The notes under the pieces were generated by a model, which made no database searches, was not told where the DNA came from, and worked only from the letters and a program-made list of their open reading frames with translations. From NCBI RefSeq assembly GCF_933775445.1, contig NC_065872.1:5022001-5086000 (forward strand): a DNA stretch of 64,000 nucleotides, read 5' to 3'. This stretch comes from Argentina anserina. Taxonomy: Eukaryota > Streptophyta > Magnoliopsida > Rosales > Rosaceae. Shown piece after piece: positions 1 through 11,560 of the stretch. The position numbers were made by a program, and so were the translations under genes. Every line of letters starts with the position of its first letter. Position 1 is the first letter of the stretch.

Positions 1-72
1 TTAAAAAACCCACCCAACCAGTTCTGTTTACTTCAGTTCAGTTCGGTGACTTCGGTCCGTCTCTCTGGTTCG

Positions 73-341
73 ATGACGTCATCAAGCATGCAGTACAACA
101 GCCTGGGCCGGTCGGGGCTGAAGGTGAGCCAGCTCTCGTACGACGCGTGGGTGAGCTTCGGGAACCAGCTGGACGCGAAGGAGGCCAAGTCAATGTTGTC
201 GCGAGCACGGCGTCAACTTCTTCGATAACGCCGAGGTCTACCCGAGCGGCCGCGCTGAGGAGATTATGGGCCAGGCGATCCGGGAGCTAGGATGGAAACG
301 CTCTCCGTCGTCGTCGTCTCGACCAAGATCTACTAGTCCAG
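73..341 (+). pseudogene. Potassium-channel beta subunit (KAB1-like aldo-keto reductase), first exon, broken
   Basis: The frame from ATG 73 (a second ATG at 88 fits the usual family start) reads [17 protein letters not shown], then [13 protein letters not shown]. This is the N-terminus of plant voltage-gated K+ channel beta subunits, which are NADPH-binding aldo-keto reductases of the cytosol or membrane face. Near 203-209 the frame shifts and the similarity resumes as [11 protein letters not shown]...[18 protein letters not shown]. Near 303-307 it shifts back to read VVVSTKIY, and the next codon, where the family has Trp, is TAG (334-336). A splice-donor-like AG/GTCAGT lies at 340-345. No later exons are seen before the solo LTR at 524. 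The piece is about 90 of some 330 residues. Family assignment is firm; two frameshifts plus a nonsense codon make it a pseudogene. Confidence 0.85.
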
Positions 342-523
342 GTCAGTACAAGAGTTGCTTCAACTATCTTCTTGTAGTTTTTCCTCTGTTCTTGAGAAAT
401 CCATAAAACATTGCCCAAACTCTCCTTTAACATTCTCTCACCCATGTCATCCTCATAATTTATCTATCTTCATTTTGTCTCAGATCTTAAATGCAAATTT
501 GAATATAGGTAACATACTTCATC

Positions 524-3107
524 TGTAATAACCCTAAATTTCAAAATAATATTTGCTTCAATTTAAATTCTTTTAAGTTGTGAAGTTTGTTTTAAAAACG
601 AATGTGATGGTTGCGATACTTTGAAACGAAAAACGGAAACGTTTTAGGAACGATTATTCGAAAAACGTTACGTTTCCGAACGATTTTACCGACTTTTATT
701 CCGTCACTCGGTTGCGAAAACTTTCTTCATGAAACTTGTAGAGCTCGTCGATACGAGTTCGTGAGTATGTGACGCATTCGAAACGGACATCGTACGTAAA
801 AGTTATTCACGTCGGAAGTTAGTTTCCGATTTGGAAACTAGTATAAAAAGGAAATTTTTTTAACTAGGGTTTCCATAACAGGAAACACTTTCATTTCCGC
901 CGCTCACTCTCTCTCTCTCTTTCTCTCTCTCGGCCCGACTCTCCTTCTTTCCCCCTTCGAATTCCTCTCGCCGATCTGCCACCTCCAGCTCTCCGTGGCC
1001 TGCACCGCCCAGTCCATCGACGTCGCAAGGACCTAGGCAGTCACCCTCCAGCCCGCCAGCACGTGTTTCGCCCCGTGAGGACCCCCGACGTCGCCACAGC
1101 CTCTGCAAGTCGCAGCGCCGATCCTCCTCGCCATCACCGTGCTCAAGGCGAGCTCTCCATCATCGAATTGAGGTGAGGATTAGCCTAATTAGGTTGTTTA
1201 GATGTTTGGGTGTGATTTTTGTGGTGGTTGAATTCATGTTTGAGGAGATCGGAGAATGAGGATTTTGGAGAGAGATGCCGCCACCTTAGGCGGCGCGTGT
1301 GGGCGAGTAGAGGGGGCTAGGCACGGTGTGAGGCCGTGGAAAGGCAGAGGGAAGGAAGTGGGTGGTTTTGGAGGCGGCGGTGGCGTGATACGTGCCGTGG
1401 TTAGCCTCGGCGCGTGGGGCCCACGCGCCGCCACGTGCGGCGGTGTGAACAGTTTTGACAGAAGGGTATTTTGGTAATTTACTGTGTAAGGTAAATGTAA
1501 ATGTAATTTTTATTTACTACGGTAAATGCAATTAAATTTTACCTTCAGTAAATGTAAATATAAATTACTTTCAGTAAATGTAAAAAGTAATTTGTAAAAG
1601 GTAATTAGTAAATTTTAATTACTGAGATTGTATTTACATTTACATAGTACGTATACGTACAAAAATACGTATTAATATTTATACGTACAGAAATACGTAT
1701 ATAATATTTATACGTACAAAAATACGTATTAATATTTATACGTACAGAAATACGTATATAATATTTATACGTATAAAAATACGTATATAATATTTATACG
1801 TACAGAAATACGCTCGAGTCGATAAGGTGAGTAAAATATCACGTATTTACGAATCTACCCTCGCGGTGATTCAATATTTTGCAAGGGTATTTAGTAATGA
1901 ATTACGAACATGTATACAATATAGTGGAATACATATATACTGTATAAATGGTAATAAGTATATATATATATATATATAGTTCATTATGTTATGTACTGTT
2001 ATTAATTCATTAGAAACGGTCATTTCAATGACGAGAAATTGTGTATTGAGCATGTGTTTGTGAAATATGACATGTATAGGATATAGTAAACTATATATAT
2101 ATTGTATAAATGGTAAATAAGTACGAATATATATAGTTTTCTATATAATATACTGTTATGAGTTTTATTGCGATTATATCGAGCATAATTTTGAAACGTA
2201 CAATATGATGTGTGATTATTGTACGTGAGTTTAACATTGAGTTTGTTAAAAAGTTAATTTGTCTTTGGACGTGATTTAGTACAATATGATGTGAGATTAT
2301 TGTACATGTTTGGCAAGTCGGAACCTAGCCTTGGCCGGGCGAAAGTTACGATACAGTTAGAGCTCTAGTCTGTCAGCCATAGTACTTCATGTGAGATAAC
2401 GGGTGGTTATCTACTCATGAGTACTCAGATTGTTTTGGATGTTGGGTAGCGGGTGGCTATCCAATATCAGCGGTGTATTACGAGAGGGGTAACAGATGTG
2501 TACCAGCGTTCTTGGTACCCGTATTATAAATGCATTTAGGTAACCAGAAGGGTTACTTAATTTCTCATGAGCGTTTTATTTCATATTTCTTTGGGACAAC
2601 CAGATGGGCCGTCCATTGACTCATGGGGGCATTTATATTGTTGATTGTGATTTTTCGTATATATTGATATGCGAACTGTATTGTCATTTTACTCATACGA
2701 GCTATAAGCTTACCGGGTTTGTGTTTACAATCCCGGTGCACCAATTCAATGGTGTAGGGGATAATTCCGCAGGTACTGATTAGCGGAGATTGAGTGACGA
2801 CTCCGGAGATTCGAAGTCGTTCGTATCCTGTTCGTGGTTAGATTTCTGGCGTGGATCTGTGTGAGAATTTGAGTGAATTTATTTGTAAGCTTTGTGAGAG
2901 TTTGTGAGGATTATTACATTTTCCATCATATTGAAATGTCGAATTATAAATTTGGTTTGTAATAATCGGTTTGACTGAGTTGTATTTGGAACTCAGAGAT
3001 GATCCGCTGTGCACGTTAAATGATTTCAAATTCTTTGAGATTGTTTTTGGTGTTCTAACGACTTTGAAATTTTGAGTTTTTAGGCTCGAAATTTTAGGGT
3101 CGTTACA
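524..3107 (+). mobile_element. Solo LTR (long-LTR retrotransposon family, copy 1)
   Basis: The element runs from TGTAATAACCC to GGGTCGTTACA and is flanked by a perfect 5-bp duplication TCATC (519-523 and 3108-3112). TG...CA ends with a 5-bp TSD are the signature of LTR-retrotransposon integration, and no gag-pol or second LTR follows, so a solo LTR is the simplest reading. A TATA-like TATAAAAAGG near 842 followed by a CT-rich tract at 900-960 suggests a promoter reading on the plus strand. Copy 2 of the family lies at 11281-14337 and is alignable along most of its length. GC-rich ORFs at 860-1477 belong to the LTR and are not genes. The lineage (probably Ty3/gypsy because of LTR size) cannot be fixed without the coding part. 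Confidence 0.82.
1654..1815. repeat. 28-29 bp tandem repeat inside solo LTR copy 1
   Basis: Six units beginning TACGTACA (one variant TACGTATA) start near 1654, 1682, 1711, 1739, 1768 and 1797. Each unit holds two TACGTA palindromes around AAAAA or AGAAA and then an AT-rich linker. Solo LTR copy 2 keeps only scattered remnants at the equivalent place (about 12660-12790), so the array expanded, or was lost, after the two insertions diverged. Confidence 0.8.
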
Positions 3108-3112
3108 TCATC

Positions 3113-5972
3113 TCATGTTTAATTGATCAACCAATCCCATCTTCCGAACTTTAGACTTGATGCTTTTATCTCTTGTTTAGATCCATGCCTCAATCATCTC
3201 ATTGCTCACTTGGTTTTTCAATTACTGTACTTTACCTTTGCCTTTTTTCGTTATTTTGTTAATTGCTTTGGTACCGATTTCAGATCTTGCTCTATGATGG
3301 ATTAATGTTTTTGCTATGGGTTCACCGCTTGGGTTTTAGATCTTGAGTTGATATTCATCTTCATAATGGTATGTTCTGTGATTCCATGAACCTATATAAC
3401 ATATGTTTTGTTATGATAATTATGTTTCCATTTATTATTTTAATATTTGGTATATTAAGTAAGTTTGGATTGATCAAAGATGTTGCATGTTAAAGTCTAC
3501 ATCAAAGTCTTTAACACCAGTAAAACACTTTGTCCGCTCAAATCATTTAAATTTGGGGATAGTACAAGCTTGACTAATAAAATTTGTGGATGTTAAAGTT
3601 GTTTAGTTTGAATTAAGAATTCACAGCACCACATTATTTGTAATCCATTATGGTTTCACATAATAATAAGAAAGACTTGGCCATATTGCTCAAAAAGTCA
3701 TTCTTTACCTGATGTAACTAGCGTCTAGACGATAGCCATACCGAGATTTTCATATGCCTCTTGCTTAAGCTTTTTTGGCAAAATTCTAATATGTTCTCCT
3801 TGTATGCCTCGTAAACTTCTCACATTCAAGAGTGGACTGCGGAGGCTCGTCTATATATATTTTCTTTCCGGAAAATCAAACCTAATGAACTAGAGTTGTG
3901 GTTAACTCATCTGTCTCATCATCCAGTGGAGACACTATTATCTCAAACCACTCACATGAGTAAAAACTTCTCATATTCAAATATCCATGTGTTACCTCCA
4001 ATGCTTCAATTTACATCTCAAGTTCTTGTTCATAATCCGTCACACACTATAGGAGCTCAGCTTCATGACACTTCCTTCCTACTTAGTATATTGTATACAA
4101 CTCATTTCAATCGTGGTGGTCCATTAAGAATTGCTTAATTGATACTGATGTAGTTTACTCGTTTATTGATAGGTTTATCTAAACGCTAAGGTATCCTGAG
4201 TTGTACTCTTGCAAAATCATCGGACATGTGGAAGGTAACAACTTGAAATTGTAAACTAGTTGGTTAACAACTTGTCTCTTGCTACAAAATTTTTACCAAT
4301 TTATTGTCCCACATTTTTACAGGTACACATATAGCTGCATAGAAGTTGAGGGCAGTTGCGAAGATGTTGAGAGCTTGAGAAACTAGGTGGCCAAGTAGGC
4401 ATCTTTCCGTGTGTGAATTGAGGCTTATGCGTAGCTGAGGCATAAATATATAAGTGAAATTTATAAAGGTGGTTAATCTATATGAATTGATGATGCACCA
4501 TAAATTCTAATATATAGATATGACTACACGATACATTGATACTTCAATTTGACTACACATACACAATTTAATAACTTTAAGTATGTATTTGAGAATGAAG
4601 CATTATCATATCCATTATATCAGCCAAACAATGTCTCAGGGTGCTTAAACTTACCTTATTCTCTTATTTATTTTCAAATTGGTCAATTGTATAGTTGTAC
4701 CTAACGGTATTTAGCGTAAAGATAATTATATGACCTTGCACACAAATTCATGTGGTTATATCAAGTATGTGAATGCATTAATAATGATGTCGTTCATTTT
4801 ATTATTGGTATGTTTACAAATATGTCTTCCATATCACCTGTAAAAGGCTATTCAACTGTCATACTAAATGTTTGGACAATTATAGAGGCTTGTATTCATG
4901 AACTCATATGTTTTCCAATTATAATCATCAGAATAAGGCAAATGGGGGGCGCGGCTCTAAGTAGGTGCATTCATGAATTGGATGCAACTACTGGAAGTGA
5001 TGATTCAGAAGCAACAAGCTCAAATTATGAGGCTGCAAGGATCAAATAATTCCAGACTGGGGACAAAGACAAGTTGCAGCATAGAACAAATTTCTTCATT
5101 GTTCAAAGATTTTCATAGAGTTCCCAACTTGTCACAATTGGAAGATGACCAGGTGAATGAAATAGATCTAGCTTAGACATGAGTATGAATATGCGAGACA
5201 TGATGACCAGCTGCATTTTTGCTGGATGAATCTTTGATCTTTTTGTGATGATCTTTTTGTGATCAACTGGAGATGTAATCAAAAACACATGTTAAAGACT
5301 TTATCTATATATATTGGTTTTTATGAATATTTGTGTTTTGTTTAATGTTTGATTGTGAAAATTGGTTCTGCATGACAGGTTGAAAAGTAGCATATGAGAA
5401 CTAAATATGTAAATAATTTTAATGAAAAAGAATATTCAGGAAAACAAATATTATAAAATTAAGTTACTTGTAAAAGTGAAAATTTTGTTTTACTGCTTAA
5501 GTAGTTACTTAAAGGGGTGAAAGATAAAAGTAGAATACTAAATACGGGATTAAACCATTGAATGCATAATACAAGTTGTGAGTGGACCCGTTTTAATGAA
5601 CAGTGTTGATCAACCCACAAAACAAAAAAGATTTTAGATAATCAAAAGATGGGGTGGGTCCCATATCTCACGAATGCAGCAACTGTGTGAGAAAATTGGC
5701 AATGGCCACGCGAGTAGTCCGAAAGAACACAGATTATGTCACTGCAACGTGGGAAAGAGTAATAGAGGCATAAATTTGTGGGCAATTGGGCTATACCCAC
5801 GAAACAAAAAAGTGGGTAAAGAATACCTATTTGTTAACTTTCGAGACCTCCCGTAATATAAATGAGCAATTACAATACTTAGTTCATCATCACCCTCATA
5901 CAGAGAAAAGGTTGTGAGAATCGGAACCTTTGCCGGAAAAAGCAATTTGAGCAGCCCTACTCCTAGTGCATC
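3113..5972. other. No recognisable gene (2.9 kb)
   Basis: AT-rich DNA with short ORFs only. The longest small ORFs (around 3896-4138, 4750-5049 and 4973-5176) show no motif I recognise. The Gln-rich stretch at 4973-5176 slightly recalls the start of a retrotransposon gag, but nothing supports this. The end of the interval (5850-5972) is probably the old promoter and leader of the GDSL relic that follows. Confidence 0.5.
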
Positions 5973-6278
5973 ATGGAAAAGTGGAAGCTGACGATGCTTT
6001 GTTTTACATTTTGTTTGTTATCTGTGCTTAGTGCAACTGAGATAGCTCCTCCTGCGGCCATTTTCATTTGGAGACTCAACTGTGGATGTCGGCACCAATA
6101 TCTTGTTGCTCCAAAGTGGAGCTAGGGCTGATTTCTCCCCCAATGGGATTGATTTTCCTTATTCTGTGCCTACTGGGAGGTTCAGCAATGGCCTTAACAG
6201 CGCTGACCAAATCGGTACGACCGTCATAAAATATATAGCCTATAGTATTCCGTATATCACATATATATATATATATAT

Positions 6279-6656
6279 ACAGTCTTTATCCAGAGTGAAG
6301 TTTCACTCTGAAATTACAGAGTGAAGTTCCAATTTTGGCACACTTTTTGATTAAATTTTTTCACCATAAGTGATTCAATATTTAGGTATGTTATTCAAGA
6401 TCATCTCCACAAAGTTTCATCTAATTTGACAATTGTTTGAGTTTTCAAAATTGAGATTTACACGAACGGTTCACGTTGAACAGTTTTAATTCATTCATTG
6501 ATTTAATCTAATTTCAATACCTTAACGATGTCCGAATTAGATGAAATTTTATAGAGATGATCTTGAATGGCATACCTAAATATTGAATCATTTATGCTGA
6601 AAACATTTGACCGAAAAGTGTGCTAAAATTGGAACTTCACTCTGGATAGAGACTGT
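6279..6656. mobile_element. Palindromic MITE in intron 1 of GDSL pseudogene 1
   Basis: The left end ACAGTCTTTATCCAGAGTG pairs with the right end CACTCTGGATAGAGACTGT. Complementarity continues inward for roughly 150 bp, including AATATTTAGGTATG on the left and CATACCTAAATATT on the right, so the whole element can fold into one hairpin. The left arm carries an extra 26-bp segment (about 6304-6329) repeating the CAGAGTGAAGTT motif. Both ends sit in TATATA tracts, consistent with a TA-type target (Tc1/mariner-Stowaway-like or similar), but the TSD length cannot be read in such sequence. Confidence 0.75.
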
Positions 6657-6770
6657 ATATGTATATATATATATATATGTATATAGTCATATAGAGATCA
6701 TGCATGCATGGATGACCTATATATATATATATATATATATATCAGTTTATATATATATATATATACATCG
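6657..6770. repeat. (AT)n microsatellites beside the MITE
   Basis: Runs of TATATA at about 6657-6690, 6718-6742 and 6748-6766 flank the right end of the MITE; similar AT runs lie at about 6260-6280. They make the MITE's target duplication unreadable. Confidence 0.8.
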
Positions 6771-7737
6771 TTTAGGAGAGTAATTAACTTTGATTTCTTT
6801 TTAATGAAGAACGTTTGACATGAAGCAATATTGCGGATACAATTTGAATAAAATGCATGGTATACCTAGCTAGCAGTAGAACTAATTATGCAAAATTTTA
6901 ATTTATATTCTGATTGATGATTTTGGTTCCTGGCTTGCTGCATGTTGCAGTGAGACTATTTGGATATGCCAGAAAAGTCCTCCACCTTTCTTGTATGATG
7001 TGAGTCATATGTCTACCTTTAAAAGGGATATACTGAAGGAAGTAAACTTTGCATCAGCAGCTTAATTCATGTAGTGAAGACATTTTGTATCTATCACTCA
7101 ATCTCAGCTTTTATACAAGCTGGGAGCTCCGAAATTCGGTATTATTAGTGTTCCTCCTATTGGATGTTGTCCACATGCTCGTGTTCAACTAAATGTCGAT
7201 CCTAGGTTTTGTGTGAAGGAATTAAACGATCTAGCTCAAACGTTTTTCATAAAAGCTCAGGATGTCTTGAAAAAATTGAGCTCGGATTTGAAAGGGATGA
7301 AGTATTCACTTGGAAAAATTACCATGAGTATCATAGTATGCTTTGGTAAGCATCAAATTCATTTTGACTTAATATCTGAGGTGCGATATAAAATTAAATT
7401 TGAATATATATATATATATATCTCGTTACTATTGAGATTATATATATTGTGACCACACTGATCGACAAATATGGATATCGCACTTCTCAATATGCTAGGG
7501 TTTAAGGACGTTCAATCAGCCTGCTGCGGAAGCGGGAGGTTGAATGGAGAACAACCATGCATGCGTTATATATTTCAACCCCAACCTCTGTCCAAGTCGG
7601 CATGAATTCTTATTCCGGGACTTGTATCATCCAACTGAGTTTGCAACGGATTAGCAGCACGAACACTTTATGAAGTAGGAACAAGATATATGATCACACC
7701 GATGAACTTCAGTCAGTTGGTGGCAATTGATGTTTGA

Positions 7738-8633
7738 TATCAACGTACTCCACCCTTGAGAAGAATAAAAGTTATAAAACAAGTCTACTATTCCGGTCCG
7801 AATTCACAGCCAGCAATACCATGAGTATGTCATATTGAACTCTCATTTCTAGCTGTACTAAAATTAGTTGATGTCAATGTTTTTTTTCTTGTTATAAGGT
7901 GATCGATCTATGCTTGGATATTGAAGACTACCCTATGTTTGATATCAATGTATTGTAAGAATAATCAATTATGAATTGCCATTTTGCTCGGTAGTTCTTC
8001 GATTTTTTTGGTTTTTCTCAATCTTCTTCAATCTTCATGTGCAGATCATGCTTACTTGCTTAGTTACTAATGGTGAGGACTGAGGACCTAGCTCAAAGTT
8101 ATAATTTCTTCTCATGCCAATCAAATCCGCAAACCGCAATTGTTTAACTTCCATTAACTTGATCAAAAAAAAAAAGTCAAACTGTTTCAATCAAAAATTG
8201 AATGATGGTGAGAGCACGTACTCAACTACGCCTCATATATTAGCCAATCAAATTCGAGCTTAATTGCTTAATTCTTACTCGATCGCAAGAATTCGTTTAT
8301 TCTAGAATTTAACTCATAAACTGTCAATATATAAACTGTTGTAATAGGATCTCTGAAGCAAGCAAGCATGCATGCCTACTCACATTATATATACAACATA
8401 CACGTGTACACAAGTATTCGCTAGGTGAATCCGCCACAAAAGATCAAATTCTTTGTTAATACAGAGGTTGGGACTGTGACAACATACATCATAGTAGCCG
8501 TCACCGGCCTGGTGTATTCTTTTTTGGAACTTCACTGATAAATAAGCTCTCACTTCAACTGGTGGTCCGTGATCGTATGAGGTAATGGAAATTAGAGCCC
8601 TTTGCCGGCAAAACCGTTTCTTATCGGGTTAAT
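7738..8633. other. Spacer between the two GDSL relics
   Basis: No gene seen. A CACGTG G-box-like hexamer lies near 8400, within the stretch that would be the upstream region of the second GDSL copy. The rest is AT-rich DNA without repeats that I recognise. Confidence 0.4.
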
Positions 8634-10442
8634 ATGGCAAGGGTAGCTGATTTATGGCGCTGCGTTTCATCATATTTTTTCTTTGTTCTCTTTCATAGTT
8701 GTCTGTTCGTACTCGTAACGGTTGCTCACACAGATGATCAGGTGCTTCCTAAACTTGCAGCTAGTTACATATTTGGAGACTCCACTGTGGATGTTGGTAC
8801 CAACAAATTGTTGCCCAATAGTCTTTCCAGAGCTGATTTCTCTCCCAACGCCGACCAAATTGGTATGACCTTGTTGGATATAAACATACCTCAAGTTCCT
8901 GAACAAATTATAAGCATGCATGCAAATCAATGACGTAATATATCTCTTGATGGCTCAACCAATTAAGCTTAATTATATTGGTGGCTGACGAACATTAATT
9001 ATTTCATGCATGCATTAGTTTTTGATCGGTTGATCAGTAATTTATTTCATTAGTATTACAGTCCTTTTATTTAATTCCCTTCTTCGATCGATCGTGTACG
9101 CTTGAATTGCATGGTTCTACACTATTTGCAGCATAACTATTTGGGTATCAGAGAAGTCCACAACCTTTCTTGTACTCTCTAAAACATCAATCACATGCAT
9201 TCAAACGTGATATACTGCAGGGAGTTAATTTTGCATCCGGAGGATCCGGCATTTTCAACCAAACAGGAAAAAAAACTTTGTAAGCACCAATGAGTATATA
9301 TATACAGTTATATAGATACATACTATCTCAAGTTTGATTGAAATTGTTTCAGCTCACAGAAGATAATCAAGTTTGCTTGATTTCATAAAATTATTTGTTG
9401 GCAAAGTATCCATTATGAACATACTTTTTTGAAGGTACAAGTCGTGCCACTGGAAGAACAGGTTAGTCAATTTGCGACTGTTCGTGGAAATATCACAGAA
9501 CTAATTGGTCTTGGGGGAACTGAGTTAATGTTTTCACTTTTCCAAGTCTCTGTTCGTTATTAGTATTGGAAGCAATGACCTGTTCGATTTAGCCTCTTTT
9601 TTTTTTCTTCCTAATATCACTACCTTGTCTAAGGTTGAGTACTTGGAAAATCTTAAATTCAAGTACCGTAGCCCATTTGAAAGTACGTGTGTTTGAATTA
9701 TCTCCCTTCTCCCTTAAACCCTATATAAATCTGTTAAGTATTACAACGTACGTTGATGAAGACATCGAATCATATATATATATGGCGTTAACATCGATCA
9801 AACCATTATTCGACACTCACAATTTTTCTATATGCACGTAATTTTGTAGGAGCTATACAATCTGGGAGCTAGAAAATTCGGAATTATAAGTGTTCCTCCA
9901 ATTGGATGCTGTCCTGCTAGCTCTGCACGTGTTGGACCAAAATCAAATGACTCTAGAGTTCGTGTAGAGGAACTAAACAATCTTGCCTTAACATTTCTTG
10001 CACATAATGAGGATGTCCTACGTAAACTGAGCTCAGAGTTGAAAGGATTCAAGTACTCGCTTGGAAATGCTTATGAAATGACTATGAGTATGCTTGAAGA
10101 CCAATTAGCATTTGGTAAGAAACCCTAATATTTGATGTTAGTATGCAATCAATTTTCACTACTGTGTACGTAAATCAGCACCTTACTGATGATCGACATT
10201 CTATTTCTTGATCATACACCTAGGCTTCAAGGACACATCAGCCTGCTGTGGTTTAGGAAAGTTAAATGGAGAGTTACCTTGCTTCTTCTTCCTCAATCCC
10301 AATCTTTGTCCGAATCGGCGCGAGGTTTTGTTCTGGGATCTGTTTCATCTACTGAATTCGCTTCCGAGTTAGCAGCCCTTACCCTTTATGGTGGAGGAAC
10401 AAGATTCGTCAGTTGGTGGCTATAAACGTTACTCAACAATAA
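8634..10442 (+). pseudogene. GDSL esterase/lipase pseudogene 2
   Basis: The ATG at 8634 starts a clear signal peptide with the core FFFVLFHSCLFVLVTVA, then [14 protein letters not shown], block I with the catalytic Ser. Directly after RADFSPN the text jumps to ADQIG: about 20 residues usually present here, and present in copy 1, are deleted. Exon 2 (about 9133-9282) shows frame slips around LGYQRSPQPFLYS and then reads FKRDILQGVNFASGGSGIF. Exon 3 (about 9436-9600) holds VPLEEQVSQFATVRGNITE and SIGSNDLFDL after a stop. Exon 4 (about 9850-10113) has LGARKFGIISVPPIGCCP. Exon 5 (from about 10224) has SACCGLGKLNGELPC and NPNLCPNR, but the DxxHP block is altered to DLFHLLN by a frame slip. Despite an intact first exon the gene cannot encode a normal lipase. 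Confidence 0.85.
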
Positions 10443-10490
10443 TACATAAGTTTTAAGGGTTCCCAACGTATAGTTTACTTTTCACTTCTT

Positions 10491-10766
10491 TTTTTGTAAG
10501 AATGAAAGAAATCCAATTAACTGGCCGGGAGCTTCTATCATATTATTGATAATAATAAGAGATAAAGGGTAGTGCCTAAATCCCTACAATTTTCTAAAAC
10601 ATCCTCAAGGAGAATATCTGAATAATAACAGGGTTTTCTTCCCACCAAATACGGTCTAATCTCTGACCACTAGCAAGGTGAACAAGCTGATTGACTACAC
10701 CATTTCCTTGGCGATAGACATGTCGAAATTGAATGAAAGTAAAAGAGATAATACTTTCTACAATCC
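10491..10766 (-). mobile_element. 5'-truncated LINE (RNase H tail)
   Basis: On the minus strand 10594-10764 reads QFRHVYRQGNGVVNQLVHLA followed by RIWWEENP, the end of the RVT_3 RNase H domain of plant non-LTR retrotransposons. The fragment lies between two copies of a 17-bp direct repeat TTTACTTTTCACTTCTT (10474-10490 and 10767-10783). A poly-T run follows the left copy (the poly-A tail of the minus-strand element). This is a textbook target-primed LINE insertion with 5' truncation, just behind GDSL pseudogene 2. Confidence 0.85.
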
Positions 10767-11270
10767 TTTACTTTTCACTTCTTATCAAAAAACAAATTAC
10801 TCAGAATATGTTTTGATGCTTTTATTTTGTTTTGATCCAAGTTAAATTGGATTGAAATCAGACGCCTCAAGTTGTATGAGTATCAAACCACCCTTATTGG
10901 ATTGGCGAATATGTTCTTGCAAGGATTAAATACTTGTGACACGCTATACTTTAGGTGTAAAAACAGTTTTGTCCTTCTACTTTCAAATTTAATCTGTATA
11001 TCCTTTAACTTTTATTTTTAACAGTTTTGTCCATTCCGTTAGTTAACCGTTAAAAAATCTAGAATACCCCCTAATTCAAATCATATTTTTTTTCTTTTTT
11101 TCTTATGCATTTTTTATTTTCTCTTTTGGTCTTTCTTTTTATTTTTCTTGTTTTTAAATTTCATTCATCATATGTGCTATCAAATATATATAATTGTAAT
11201 CAACACAAATTATCAAATTAATTGTAAACATCTTATAATCAATTGGATAATACCTAAATTGACATGTGAG

Positions 11271-11560
11271 TGTCAGTACTTGTAATAACCCGATTTTTTC
11301 GGAACGATGTTTGGATTGTTTAATTTATGTTGAGTGGTGAAATTCATTAAAATGAAATTTGAATTGCATGCAAAATTTACGAATAAGACGTTTAGTAAAA
11401 ACTCAAATGTTTAGTTAGTAAAAACGTTACGTTTCCACAATGTTTTGTAAATATCGACTTTTAATTTATGTCAGTACTTGTAATAGCTCGAACGGAAACG
11501 TTTCGAAACGTTTAGTTAGTAAAAAGGTTACGTTTCCGCAATGTATATATCGACTTTTAC
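11271..11560. repeat. Tandem duplication across the 5' boundary of solo LTR copy 2
   Basis: The string TGTCAGTACTTGTAATA, which is 10 bp of flank plus the first bases of the LTR, occurs at 11271 and again at 11469 (offset 198). Both are followed by TTTAGTTAGTAAAAA and GTTACGTTTCC. The second copy has lost an internal segment of roughly 90 bp. Because the flank is included, the duplication happened after integration. Confidence 0.7.

Larger units (their letters stand above)
5973..7737 (+). pseudogene. GDSL esterase/lipase pseudogene 1
   Basis: GDSL lipases are secreted serine hydrolases, usually about 350-380 residues in five exons. ATG 5973 opens a hydrophobic signal-peptide-like leader. The catalytic block follows but in another frame: [11 protein letters not shown] is read from about 6068 after a 1-base slip. 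The exon runs to NSADQIG and a GT donor near 6212. Later exons are recognisable as FKRDILKEVNFAS (about 7020-7060), LGAPKFGIISVPPIGCCP through LSSDLKGMKYSLG (about 7115-7345), and ACCGSGRLNGEQPC with a C-terminal RDLYHPTEFA catalytic Asp-His block (about 7497-7737). The middle exon carrying the GGSNDL-type block is missing, and there are several frame breaks. The next gene copy at 8634 is a close paralogue. Confidence 0.85.

Noticed and set aside
1654..1815. CRISPR-like regular repeats
   Set aside because: Repeats are contiguous with no unique spacers, and the DNA is a plant LTR.
4973..5176. Possible gag-like start
   Set aside because: Only a Gln-rich stretch; no LTR, zinc knuckle or pol nearby.
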